Both the position numbers and the translations under genes were made by a program. A stretch of DNA of 64,000 bases from Streptomyces avermitilis MA-4680 = NBRC 14893. GTDB taxonomy: Bacteria > Actinomycetota > Actinomycetes > Streptomycetales > Streptomycetaceae. How positions within the stretch are numbered: the stretch's first letter is position 1; every line of letters starts with the position of its first letter. Location of the stretch: assembly GCF_000009765.2 (NCBI RefSeq), contig NC_003155.5:2294001-2358000 (forward strand). The letters are read 5' to 3'. Under the pieces are notes generated by a model. It saw nothing but the letters and a program-made list of their open reading frames with translations. It was not told the DNA's origin and searched no databases. Shown here one piece after another: positions 57,706-64,000 of the stretch.

Positions 57706-59203
57706 GTGAACAGCGCGATCGACCACTTCCTGGCCAACGCCCCGGCACAGCTTCTGCCGGCCCGGGAGCTGATGGCCTTCACCCTGGCCTCCCACATCCT
57801 GCTCGTGCCCTTCGGCGTGGCCCTGCCCGCCATCACCCTCCTGATGCACTACCGCGGGCTGCGCAAGGGCGACGCCGTCGCGCTGCTGCTCGCGCGGCGC
57901 TGGTCGGCGGTCATGGCCGTCCAGTTCGCCATCGGCATCGTGACCGGCACGGTGCTCTCCTTCGAATTCGGTCTGCTGTGGCCGGGCATGATGGGCCGGT
58001 GGGGCGATGTCTTCGGCCTCGGTTTCGGGGTCGAGGCATGGGCGTTCTTCCTCGAGGCGATCCTCATCGCGATCTACCTGTACGGCTGGCGCCGGCTCAA
58101 GCCGTGGACGCACTTCTGGCTCGGCCTGCCCCTGCCGCTGGCCGCCCTGATGGGGGGCGTTCGGCATCGTGGCCGCGAACGCCTGGATGAACACCCCGCG
58201 CGGCTTCACGCTCGACGCGTCCGGCAACCCCGTGAACGTCGACGTGCGGCGGGCGGTCTTCACGCCGATGCTCGGCCCCGAGTACTGGCACTTCGTGGTC
58301 GGGGTGATCCTCACCGCCGGGTATGTCGTCGCCGGGGTGTACGCGGTCGGGCTGCTGTGGGGCCGCCGGGACCGCTACCACCGGCTCGGCTTCACCGTGC
58401 CGTTCTCCGTCGCCGCGATCCTCACCCCCGTGCAGTTCATCCTCGGGGACTCGATCGCCCGCTCCGTCTTCCACAAGCAGCCGGTGAAGTTCGCGGCCAC
58501 CGAGATCGTCTGGAAGACCGGCACCCATATGCCGGAGTACATGTTCGGGCGTCTGCGTTCCGACGGGTCGATCTCCGGCGGCATCAAGATCCCCCAGCTG
58601 GACTCGATCCTCGCCGGATTCAGCGTGAACACCAAGGTGACGGGCCTGTCGTCGGTTCCCGCGAGCGACCGCCCGACCGCGACTCAGGCCACGATCGCCC
58701 ACTGGGCGTTCGACATCATGGTGACCATCGGGAGCCTGCTCGTCCTGCTCGCCCTCTGGTACGGCTGGTGTTGGCTGCGCCACCGTGGCCTGCCCAGGTC
58801 ACCGTGGTTCTTCCGGTGTGCCGCTGTCGCCGGCGCCGCCTGCCTGCTGACGGTGGAGTGCGGCTGGATCACGACCGAAGTGGGCCGTCAGCCCTGGATC
58901 GTCTACCAGAACATGCGGGTCTCGGAGGCGGTGACGGACACCCGTGCCTCGTCTCTGTGGGCGATGCTCGGCATCGTCGTGGTGGTCTACGTACTCGTCC
59001 TCGGTGCCTTCCTGGCCGTCCTCCTGAAGATGAGCAGCCGGTGGCGGCTGGCCGACGAGGACGCTCTCGCGGGAGCCGCCGCCGAGGATCTGGAGGACGA
59101 CACCCCCTACGGGCCCCGCCCGTTGTCCACGACCGGAAGCGGGCACAGAGGCGGGAACAACGACGGCGGCAGCGGCAGGGACACGGACAGGGGCGGCGAA
59201 TGA
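57706..59203 (+). pseudogene. cydA: cytochrome bd oxidase subunit I with one-base frameshift
   Basis: The N-terminal part (GTG 57706, GAGG 5 nt upstream) reads MAFTLASHILLVPFGVALPA and continues to LPLAALM at 58155. The rest is in another frame, starting FGIVAANAWMNTPRGFTLDA, and includes GRQPWIVYQNMRVSEAV (conserved GRQPW) before the stop at 59203. The break is a run of six G at 58154-58159; five would restore LAALMGAFGIVAANAWM and a 498-residue protein. A sequencing error, a phase-variable run or a recent inactivation are all possible. CydA carries haems b558, b595 and d with the quinol site; the short Q-loop suggests the short-loop class. Confidence 0.85.
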
Positions 59204-60249
59204 TCGAGGACGTCGTCGCCTGGGTGCTGCTGGCCGTGGTGGCCGCGTACGCGTGCGCCGGCGGCGCGGACTACGGCGCCGGATTCTGGGACCTCGTCGC
59301 GGGCGGCCCCGAACGCGGCAAACGCCCCAGGTGGCTCATCGACCACGCCATGGAACCGGTGTGGGAGACCAACAACGTCTGGCTCATCTTCATCCTGGTC
59401 ATCATGTGGACGGGCTTCCCGGTCCTGTTCCAGACGGTCTTCACGGCCATGTGGCTCCCGCTGGCACTCGCGGCCGTGGGACTCGTCCTGCGCGGCGCCG
59501 GCTTCGCCCTGCGCAAGCCCACCCGGCGCCTCGCCCGGCGCAGGATCGTCGGCGCCGTCTTCGCCCTCTCCTCGCTTCTTACGCCCTTCTTCCTCGGAGC
59601 GGCCGTCGGGGGTCTCGCCACGGGCCGGGTGGCTCCGGGCACGAAGGCGTCCGCCGACGCCTGGGCCAACGGGACGTCCGTGATCGCCGGACTGCTCACC
59701 ATCGCCGCGACCGCCTTCCTCGGAGCGGTGTTCCTCACCGCCGACGCCCGCCGCTTCGATGCCGCCGACCTCGTCGGATACTTCCGGCTGCGGGCCTGGT
59801 GCAGCCTCGGCGTCATCGCCGTACTGGCGGTCGTCGGGCTCGCCGTGACCCACGACGACGCGCGCTACGTCCACGACGGGCTGACCGGCGGAATCGGTCT
59901 CGCCCTCGTCCTGGTCGCCGTCGTCAGCGCGTTGGCCACCGCCGGGCTGCTGTACCGAACGGCGACGGGATGGGCGAGGATCACCGCGGTCGGCAGCGTG
60001 GCCCTCGTCGTCGTGGCGTGGGGGCTGGCCCAGCGGCCCTATCTCATCCCCACCTCACTGACCGTGTCCGAGGCGGCCGGCGCGTCGACGACGCTGCGCT
60101 GGCTGATGCTGGTCACGGTCATCGCGGTGGTGCTCGTCGGACCGCCCCTGGTCCTGCTCTACCGGCTGGACACCCGCGGAGCCCTCCAGCCCCTCACGGA
60201 CGCGGACCTGCGGCGGACGGCGTCCGGCCGGGATCCCGAGAACCCGTGA
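59200..60249 (+). CDS. cydB: cytochrome bd oxidase subunit II
   Basis: A 349-residue membrane protein: YACAGGADYGAGFWDLVAGG, MEPVWETNNVWLIFILVIMW, TGFPVLFQTVFTAMWLPLAL and later helices SVIAGLLTIAATAFLGAVFL and LRWLMLVTVIAVVLVGPPLV. GADYGAGFWDL and EPVWETNNVWLI are CydB signatures. ATG overlaps the cydA stop by 4 bp (ATGA). The complex reduces oxygen to water with high affinity and does not pump protons. Confidence 0.92.
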   Translation: MIEDVVAWVLLAVVAAYACAGGADYGAGFWDLVAGGPERGKRPRWLIDHAMEPVWETNNVWLIFILVIMWTGFPVLFQTVFTAMWLPLALAAVGLVLRGAGFALRKPTRRLARRRIVGAVFALSSLLTPFFLGAAVGGLATGRVAPGTKASADAWANGTSVIAGLLTIAATAFLGAVFLTADARRFDAADLVGYFRLRAWCSLGVIAVLAVVGLAVTHDDARYVHDGLTGGIGLALVLVAVVSALATAGLLYRTATGWARITAVGSVALVVVAWGLAQRPYLIPTSLTVSEAAGASTTLRWLMLVTVIAVVLVGPPLVLLYRLDTRGALQPLTDADLRRTASGRDPENP

Positions 60250-60812
60250 CCGGGGCCGGGGCCGGGGCCGGGATCCAGGCCGCCGAGGAGTCGCCGATCG
60301 TGTTGGTCGTGGGGGTGACAGGCTCCGGGAAGACCACCGTCGGCAAGGCCGTCGCCGAGCAGCTCGGACTGGAGTTCGTCGAGGGCGACGACTTCCATCC
60401 CGCCGCGAACATCGCCAAGATGACCGCCGGCCACGCACTGGACGACGCCGACCGCGAGCCCTGGCTACGTGCCCTCGCCGACCGCATCCGGCACTCCGCC
60501 GCGGCGGGCGAGGGGCTGGTCGTCGCCTGCTCGGCCCTCAAGCGCGCCTACCGCGACAAGCTCCGGGCGGCCGCGGGCCCAGGGCTGTGGTGCCTGTACC
60601 TCGCCCTCGACCGGGACACCGCCCGGGACCGCGTGTCCCGGCGCACCGGTCACTTCATGCCCGCCCAGCTGGTCGACTCACAGTTCGAGACACTGGAGCC
60701 GCTGGAACCGGACGAGCCGGGCATGACCATGGACGCCACGGCCGCCCTCGCGACGATCCTCACCCGGGTGCGGGCCGCCGTCCCGCGCTCCGGCAGGGGC
60801 ACGGCCCCCTGA
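60246..60812 (+). CDS. gluconokinase
   Basis: A 188-residue kinase: P-loop IVLVVGVTGSGKTTVGKAVA, EGDDFHPAANIAKMTAGHAL, DDADREPWLRALADRI and VVACSALKRAYRDKLRAA. FHPxxNxxKMxxGxPLxDxDRxPWL is the GntK signature. It phosphorylates gluconate to 6-phosphogluconate. GTG overlaps the cydB stop by 4 bp (GTGA), so it is coupled to the oxidase genes; together with the upstream dehydrogenase this suggests a gluconate route. A Gly/Ala-rich N-terminal extension of about 15 residues precedes the kinase. Confidence 0.93.
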   Translation: MTGAGAGAGIQAAEESPIVLVVGVTGSGKTTVGKAVAEQLGLEFVEGDDFHPAANIAKMTAGHALDDADREPWLRALADRIRHSAAAGEGLVVACSALKRAYRDKLRAAAGPGLWCLYLALDRDTARDRVSRRTGHFMPAQLVDSQFETLEPLEPDEPGMTMDATAALATILTRVRAAVPRSGRGTAP

Positions 60813-60832
60813 CGGGTCAGCCGCTCAGGAGT

Positions 60833-60909
60833 ACGGCGACGCCTCCGGTCCGCTGTGCCGGACCGCCGGTACGGGCGACGCCTCCGGCCCGCGGTGCCGC
60901 ACCGCCGGT
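60833..60909 (-). repeat. two copies of a 38/39-nt direct repeat
   Basis: ACGGCGACGCCTCCGG... (60833-60870) is repeated as ACGGGCGACGCCTCCGG... (60871-60909) with a few substitutions. Both end in CCGCCGGT. They lie between the gluconokinase end and the DUF6325-like gene end, in the 150-nt convergent gap. Confidence 0.8.
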
Positions 60910-60963
60910 ACGGACGGGGGAGACCCTCCTGGGCCCGTCCCGCGACCCACGGTGGCGCGGCCG

Positions 60964-61419
60964 CTACATCGTCGGCGGCTGATCGGCGTCCGTCGCGTCC
61001 AGCGCGGCCAGGATGGCCGGTACCGGGATCCGCCCGGAGGCGACCAGTTGCGCACCGCCGCGTCGCAGGGCGGTGGCGAAGGGCGCGGCCCACAGGTTCT
61101 CGTAGACCAGGATTCCGGCGGAGTTGCCGGGCTCCAGGGCGGCGCCCGCCTCCTCGATGTCGTCCTGGCCCAGCAGGCCGGAGGACGCGCCCTCGAAGAC
61201 GGCCAGGTCCAGAGCTCCGTCGCCGGTGAGGTCGGCGATCTCCAGGCCGACCACGGATCCGTCCTTTTCCTTTCCGACAAACATCAGATCGAGGATTCGA
61301 ATGATGCCGCGGTCCACCAGATCGACCAGCAGAGGAAATCCCTCGCCCGTCATTCGGTTACCGGGAAACTCGACGACCAGATAGTCGATCGGACCCATTT
61401 CGACGGATTCATCGCTCAC
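60964..61419 (-). CDS. DUF6325/DUF1269-like protein
   Basis: A 151-residue soluble protein: MGPIDYLVVEFPGNRMTGEG, FPLLVDLVDRGIIRILDLMF, VGKEKDGSVVGLEIADLTGD, then LALVEx-like SSGLLGQDDIEEAGAALEPG and SAGILVYENLWAAPFATALR. The GPIDYLVVEFPGN start and the ILVYENxWAAPFAxALRRGGAxLVA ending fit the DUF6325 family. A SHOCT-domain protein is often encoded close by in this family's neighbourhoods. Function unknown. ATG 61419 is chosen. Confidence 0.8.
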   Translation of the reverse strand: MSDESVEMGPIDYLVVEFPGNRMTGEGFPLLVDLVDRGIIRILDLMFVGKEKDGSVVGLEIADLTGDGALDLAVFEGASSGLLGQDDIEEAGAALEPGNSAGILVYENLWAAPFATALRRGGAQLVASGRIPVPAILAALDATDADQPPTM

Positions 61420-61458
61420 AGCTTCACCCCTGGGTGGTCACGGAATTCCCCCGGTCGC

Positions 61459-61556
61459 CGAATGCCATTGCGCCATCGTCCCCGAATGCCATTGCATCAT
61501 CGGACGGAAGCCTCCGCACCTCGGTGCGGTATTCACCCCTCGGTGCGGTATTCACC
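61459..61556. repeat. two tandem repeat pairs in a divergent promoter region
   Basis: CGAATGCCATTGCGCCATCG (61459-61478) is repeated as CGAATGCCATTGCATCATCG (61483-61502), period 24. The 19-mer CCTCGGTGCGGTATTCACC occurs at 61519-61537 and again, exactly, at 61538-61556. CCGCACC-TC-GGTGCGG (61514-61529) is an inverted repeat. The array lies between the divergent DUF6325-like gene and the membrane protein gene. Confidence 0.85.
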
Positions 61557-61602
61557 CGCCGGGCCCGTCCGGGTCGCCGGATCGGGTCCGTACGGATCTC
61601 CT

Positions 61603-62976
61603 GTGACCATGACCAGCAGCGCACCTCCACCGGACCCGGACCAGCACTCCGCGGACCCGTCCGGCGACCAGCGGCTCTCGGCGCGGGAGCGCAGCGAGCT
61701 GGACAAGCTGCGGCACCGGGTGAGCGCCCTGGAGGGCGCCGGGCCGTCGGGGGCCGGGCCGTCGGGGGCCGGGCGGCACCACTGGCTCCGGTCGACGGGT
61801 TCGGTCCTGCTGATTCTCCTGGCCTCGCTGCTGTCGCTGCTGGCCGTCGTCGCGGTCTGGGCGAACAGCATCGTGCGGGACACGGACCGCTATGTCGCCA
61901 CGGTCGGGCCGCTGGCGGGCAATCCGGACGTGCAGAAAGCGATCACCAACCGGGTCACCAGCGCGGTCCTCGCGCAGATCGACGTGGAGGCACTGGTCAA
62001 GGAGCTGGAGCAGGCGGCGGCGCAGCAGGGTGCCCCGCCGAAGGCGGCCCAGTTGCTCGGCGACCTGAGCGGCCCGATCACGAGCGGCCTGAAGAGCCTG
62101 GTCAGCAGCACCGTCCAGCGGGTGGTCTCCAGCAGTGCCTTCGACACGCTCTGGGTGGACGCGAACCGCTCGGTCCACAGCGCTCTGGACAAGGCCCTCA
62201 CGGGCCACGACGGCGGTGCGGTGTCCCTCAAGAACGATCAGGTCGCCATCGACGTGGGGCCGATCGTGGCCAAGGTCAAGGACCAGCTGGTCAGTGCCGG
62301 CTTCAAGCCCGCCGCCCGGATCCCGGCCGTGCATACCGACTTCGTGGTGTTCGCGTCGAAGGACATCGGCGAGATCAAGACGTATCTGCGGGTGCTGGAG
62401 ATCATCGGCAACTGGCTCCCCGTCATCGCCGTGCTGATCGGCGCCGTGGGCGTGTACCTGGCCGTCAACCGCCGTCGGGCCCTGATCGGGATCGCGTCGG
62501 GGGTGTTCGCCGCCATGCTGCTGCTCGGCGTCGCACTCACCGTCGCCCGGGCGATCTACCTCGACCATCTGCCCTCCGGGACGTCAGACGCCGCCGCGGG
62601 CGCGGTGTACGACGCGCTGGTCAAGTTCCTGCGCGCGAGTGTGCGGGCGGTCGGTGCGCTCGCCCTCCTGACGGCCGTCGGCGCGTTCCTCAGCGGCCCG
62701 TCCCGGGCCGCCGTCCTCACCCGTACGGGCTGCCGCAGGAGCATCGGCGCCCTGCGCGACGTCGCCGTGTCGGCGGGGCTCCCGCTGGGTGCGGTCGGCC
62801 GGTTCGTACACCGTTACAAGCGGTGGATCGGCGGCGTGATCCTGGTGGTCGCCGCGGTCGTCCTGTTCACCTGGAGCTATCCGACCACGGCTGTCGTGGT
62901 GTGGACGGTGGTGATCGTGCTGGTGGCCTTCGCGATCCGCGAGTTCCTGGACGCGCCGCCTACGGAGCCCGCCTGA
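61603..62976 (+). CDS. multi-pass membrane protein of unknown function
   Basis: About 457 residues. The N-terminal 55 residues are polar with a coiled-coil-like helix (SARERSELDKLRHRVSALEG) and a GPSGA repeat. Segment 1 (TGSVLLILLASLLSLLAVVA) leads to a large extracytoplasmic domain of about 200 residues (VATVGPLAGNPDVQKAITNR and VDVEALVKELEQ-like). Three or four more segments follow: VIAVLIGAVGVYLAVNRRRA, IGIASGVFAAMLLLGVALTV, AVGALALLTAVGAFLSGPSR and VILVVAAVVLFTWSYPTT. The layout is common in Streptomyces; no known function. GTG 61603 or ATG 61609 is the start. Confidence 0.75.
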   Translation: MTMTSSAPPPDPDQHSADPSGDQRLSARERSELDKLRHRVSALEGAGPSGAGPSGAGRHHWLRSTGSVLLILLASLLSLLAVVAVWANSIVRDTDRYVATVGPLAGNPDVQKAITNRVTSAVLAQIDVEALVKELEQAAAQQGAPPKAAQLLGDLSGPITSGLKSLVSSTVQRVVSSSAFDTLWVDANRSVHSALDKALTGHDGGAVSLKNDQVAIDVGPIVAKVKDQLVSAGFKPAARIPAVHTDFVVFASKDIGEIKTYLRVLEIIGNWLPVIAVLIGAVGVYLAVNRRRALIGIASGVFAAMLLLGVALTVARAIYLDHLPSGTSDAAAGAVYDALVKFLRASVRAVGALALLTAVGAFLSGPSRAAVLTRTGCRRSIGALRDVAVSAGLPLGAVGRFVHRYKRWIGGVILVVAAVVLFTWSYPTTAVVVWTVVIVLVAFAIREFLDAPPTEPA

Positions 62977-63922
62977 CCGCGCCCTCGTGCCGGCGTTCGC
63001 TCACCCGCCGCCAGATCGCCCGCTGGCACTTGAGCGTGCCGGTCCCGACCACGATCAGTACGACGATGTTGAGCAGCAGTTGGAACAGGGAACCCCGGGC
63101 CTCGTCCCAGCTGGCGAACGCGCACGAGACCCCGATGTCGGCCCCCGCCGGAATGGTGGTCACCGAGATGAAGACGCCGAGCAGTGCGCTCGTCCGGGCC
63201 TCGGCGAGCGAGACGATGCCGACGATCCCGGCCAGCACCGCCACCACGGCCGAGAAGAAGTTGGGGGTGTCGATCAGATTCGAGACGGGCCTGATCCCCA
63301 GCTCGAAGGCCGTCGGCTGCAACCCGGAGCCCCGGACCACGAGGGCGAAGAGGAAGGTCGCGGCAACGGCCAGCAGGAAGCCCACGAGCAGGGCCACGAG
63401 GCCCCGCTGGATTCTCGGCCGGGAGTGGTGGTCGATCCCGAGGGCGATGCTGGTGATGGCCCCGTACTCGGGTCCGACCACCATGGCCGCGACGATGAGG
63501 ATCTGGGAGTTGGTGATGATGCCGACCGCGCCGATGATTCCGGCGATGACCAGGAAGAGGTAGAAGCTCGGGGGGTACCTGCCCTCGGCCCGGATCCTGG
63601 CCTCCACCTGCTCCCACACCGGTGCGCGCAGCCGGGCCCCGAGCCGCTCGGCCCCGGTCCTGGCCGCCCGCTCCGAGAACACCATGTCGACCGGGTCGAG
63701 GACGATGGAACCGTCGTGTTCCAGTCCGAGGGCCCGCAGGCCGCGCAGCACCTCGTTCGCGGCTCCGGTCAGGACGTCGCACTCGATGGCGTCGCCGTCG
63801 GGGTTGCGTACGCCGCCCGTCTGCAGGACCAGGTTCAGGACGCACGGCTCTGCGCTCAGCAGGGCCATGGTGCGTTCCGTGAGGTCCGGCGGGCACACCG
63901 CTCGGACATGGATCATGTCCAT
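62960..63922 (-). CDS. DUF389 family membrane protein
   Basis: A 320-residue protein. The cytoplasmic N-domain (residues 1-130) has MDMIHVRAVCPPDLTERTMA, LLSAEPCVLNLVLQTGGVRN and GDAIECDVLTGAANEVLRGL. The membrane part holds SFYLFLVIAGIIGAVGIITN, SQILIVAAMVVGPEYGAITS (the DUF389 core MVVGPEYGA), RGLVALLVGFLLAVAATFLF and VVAVLAGIVGIVSLAEARTS. Six hydrophobic segments are visible. The family is a putative transporter without known substrate. It converges on the membrane protein gene and overlaps its end by 17 bp. ATG 63922 is chosen (or ATG 63916). Confidence 0.85.
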   Translation of the reverse strand: MDMIHVRAVCPPDLTERTMALLSAEPCVLNLVLQTGGVRNPDGDAIECDVLTGAANEVLRGLRALGLEHDGSIVLDPVDMVFSERAARTGAERLGARLRAPVWEQVEARIRAEGRYPPSFYLFLVIAGIIGAVGIITNSQILIVAAMVVGPEYGAITSIALGIDHHSRPRIQRGLVALLVGFLLAVAATFLFALVVRGSGLQPTAFELGIRPVSNLIDTPNFFSAVVAVLAGIVGIVSLAEARTSALLGVFISVTTIPAGADIGVSCAFASWDEARGSLFQLLLNIVVLIVVGTGTLKCQRAIWRRVSERRHEGAVRRAP

Positions 63923-64000
63923 CCGGACCTCCGCGGGTCGGTGCGGTGCGCCGGCCGTGGCCCGGACAGGTCACTCACCCATTAACGCGGCGGCCCCTGA

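Noticed and set aside
61459..61556. CRISPR-like or integron-like array
   Set aside because: Only two copies of each unit, lying directly side by side without spacers.

Overview
The window is a chromosomal segment of a Streptomyces-like actinomycete. GC is very high, codons almost always end in G or C, GTG/TTG starts are common, and genes are often coupled by 4-bp ATGA or GTGA overlaps. The complete conserved gvpOAFGYZJLSK order and the ccr-ecm-mcl-mch-mcd-psd-pssA order both fit that genus. I saw no tRNA, rRNA, CRISPR array, transposase or phage module. The window is ordinary chromosome with several accessory and stress islands.

Left part (1-13.6 kb): the start of a degenerate resolvase-like protein, two metallo-beta-lactamase-fold hydrolases around a DedA-like membrane protein, an aminotransferase gene with a corrupted middle, a secreted Pro-rich surface protein, then a SigB/SigF-family sigma factor facing a small stress operon (DUF2795, CBS pair, DJ-1/PfpI). 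That operon has a good SigB-type promoter. A DUF6158 gene sits beside a truncated remnant of a Vms1/eRF1-like gene that still has its SigB-type promoter and RBS. An ABC-F ATPase, a PAP2-diacylglycerol kinase fusion and a methyltransferase follow.

Gas vesicle island (13.6-22.3 kb): ten leftward gvp genes (O, A, F, G, Y, Z, J, L, S, K), most overlapping by 4 bp. Upstream on the same strand lie an animal-type transketolase and a type II NADH dehydrogenase.

Middle (22.5-41.1 kb): a holin-like membrane protein, a VOC protein, an arginase-fold protein, a GNAT, and a four-peptidase operon (M55 D-aminopeptidase, M20, S9, S66 LD-carboxypeptidase) likely to degrade peptides including D-amino-acid or cell-wall peptides. 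Then a methyltransferase, a PAS/GAF/PP2C/HATPase phosphatase, an MFS exporter fused to three carboxypeptidase-regulatory-like domains, an SRPBCC protein, a radical SAM protein preceded by a perfect LexA box, a secreted tripeptidyl aminopeptidase, a GNAT and a HEAT-repeat protein.

Ethylmalonyl-CoA region (41.5-52.4 kb): a tandemly duplicated 3-hydroxyacyl-CoA dehydrogenase, a TetR regulator, crotonyl-CoA carboxylase/reductase, ethylmalonyl-CoA mutase, malyl-CoA/methylmalyl-CoA lyase, mesaconyl-CoA hydratase and methylsuccinyl-CoA dehydrogenase. Together they turn C4 acyl-CoA into glyoxylate and propionyl-CoA, which supports acetate growth and supplies polyketide extender units. Phosphatidylserine decarboxylase and synthase follow.

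Right part (52.5-64 kb): glycerate kinase, an ADP-ribosylglycohydrolase-family protein, NUDIX, SHOCT, a DUF7144-like membrane protein, a glucose-dehydrogenase-like SDR, cytochrome bd oxidase (cydA carries a one-base frameshift in a G run), gluconokinase, a DUF6325-like protein, a membrane protein and a DUF389 protein.

Three genes (aminotransferase, SHOCT, cydA) are broken by changes in G or C runs, which suggests local sequencing or assembly error as much as biology. All family assignments are from reading the protein sequences; no database search was run.
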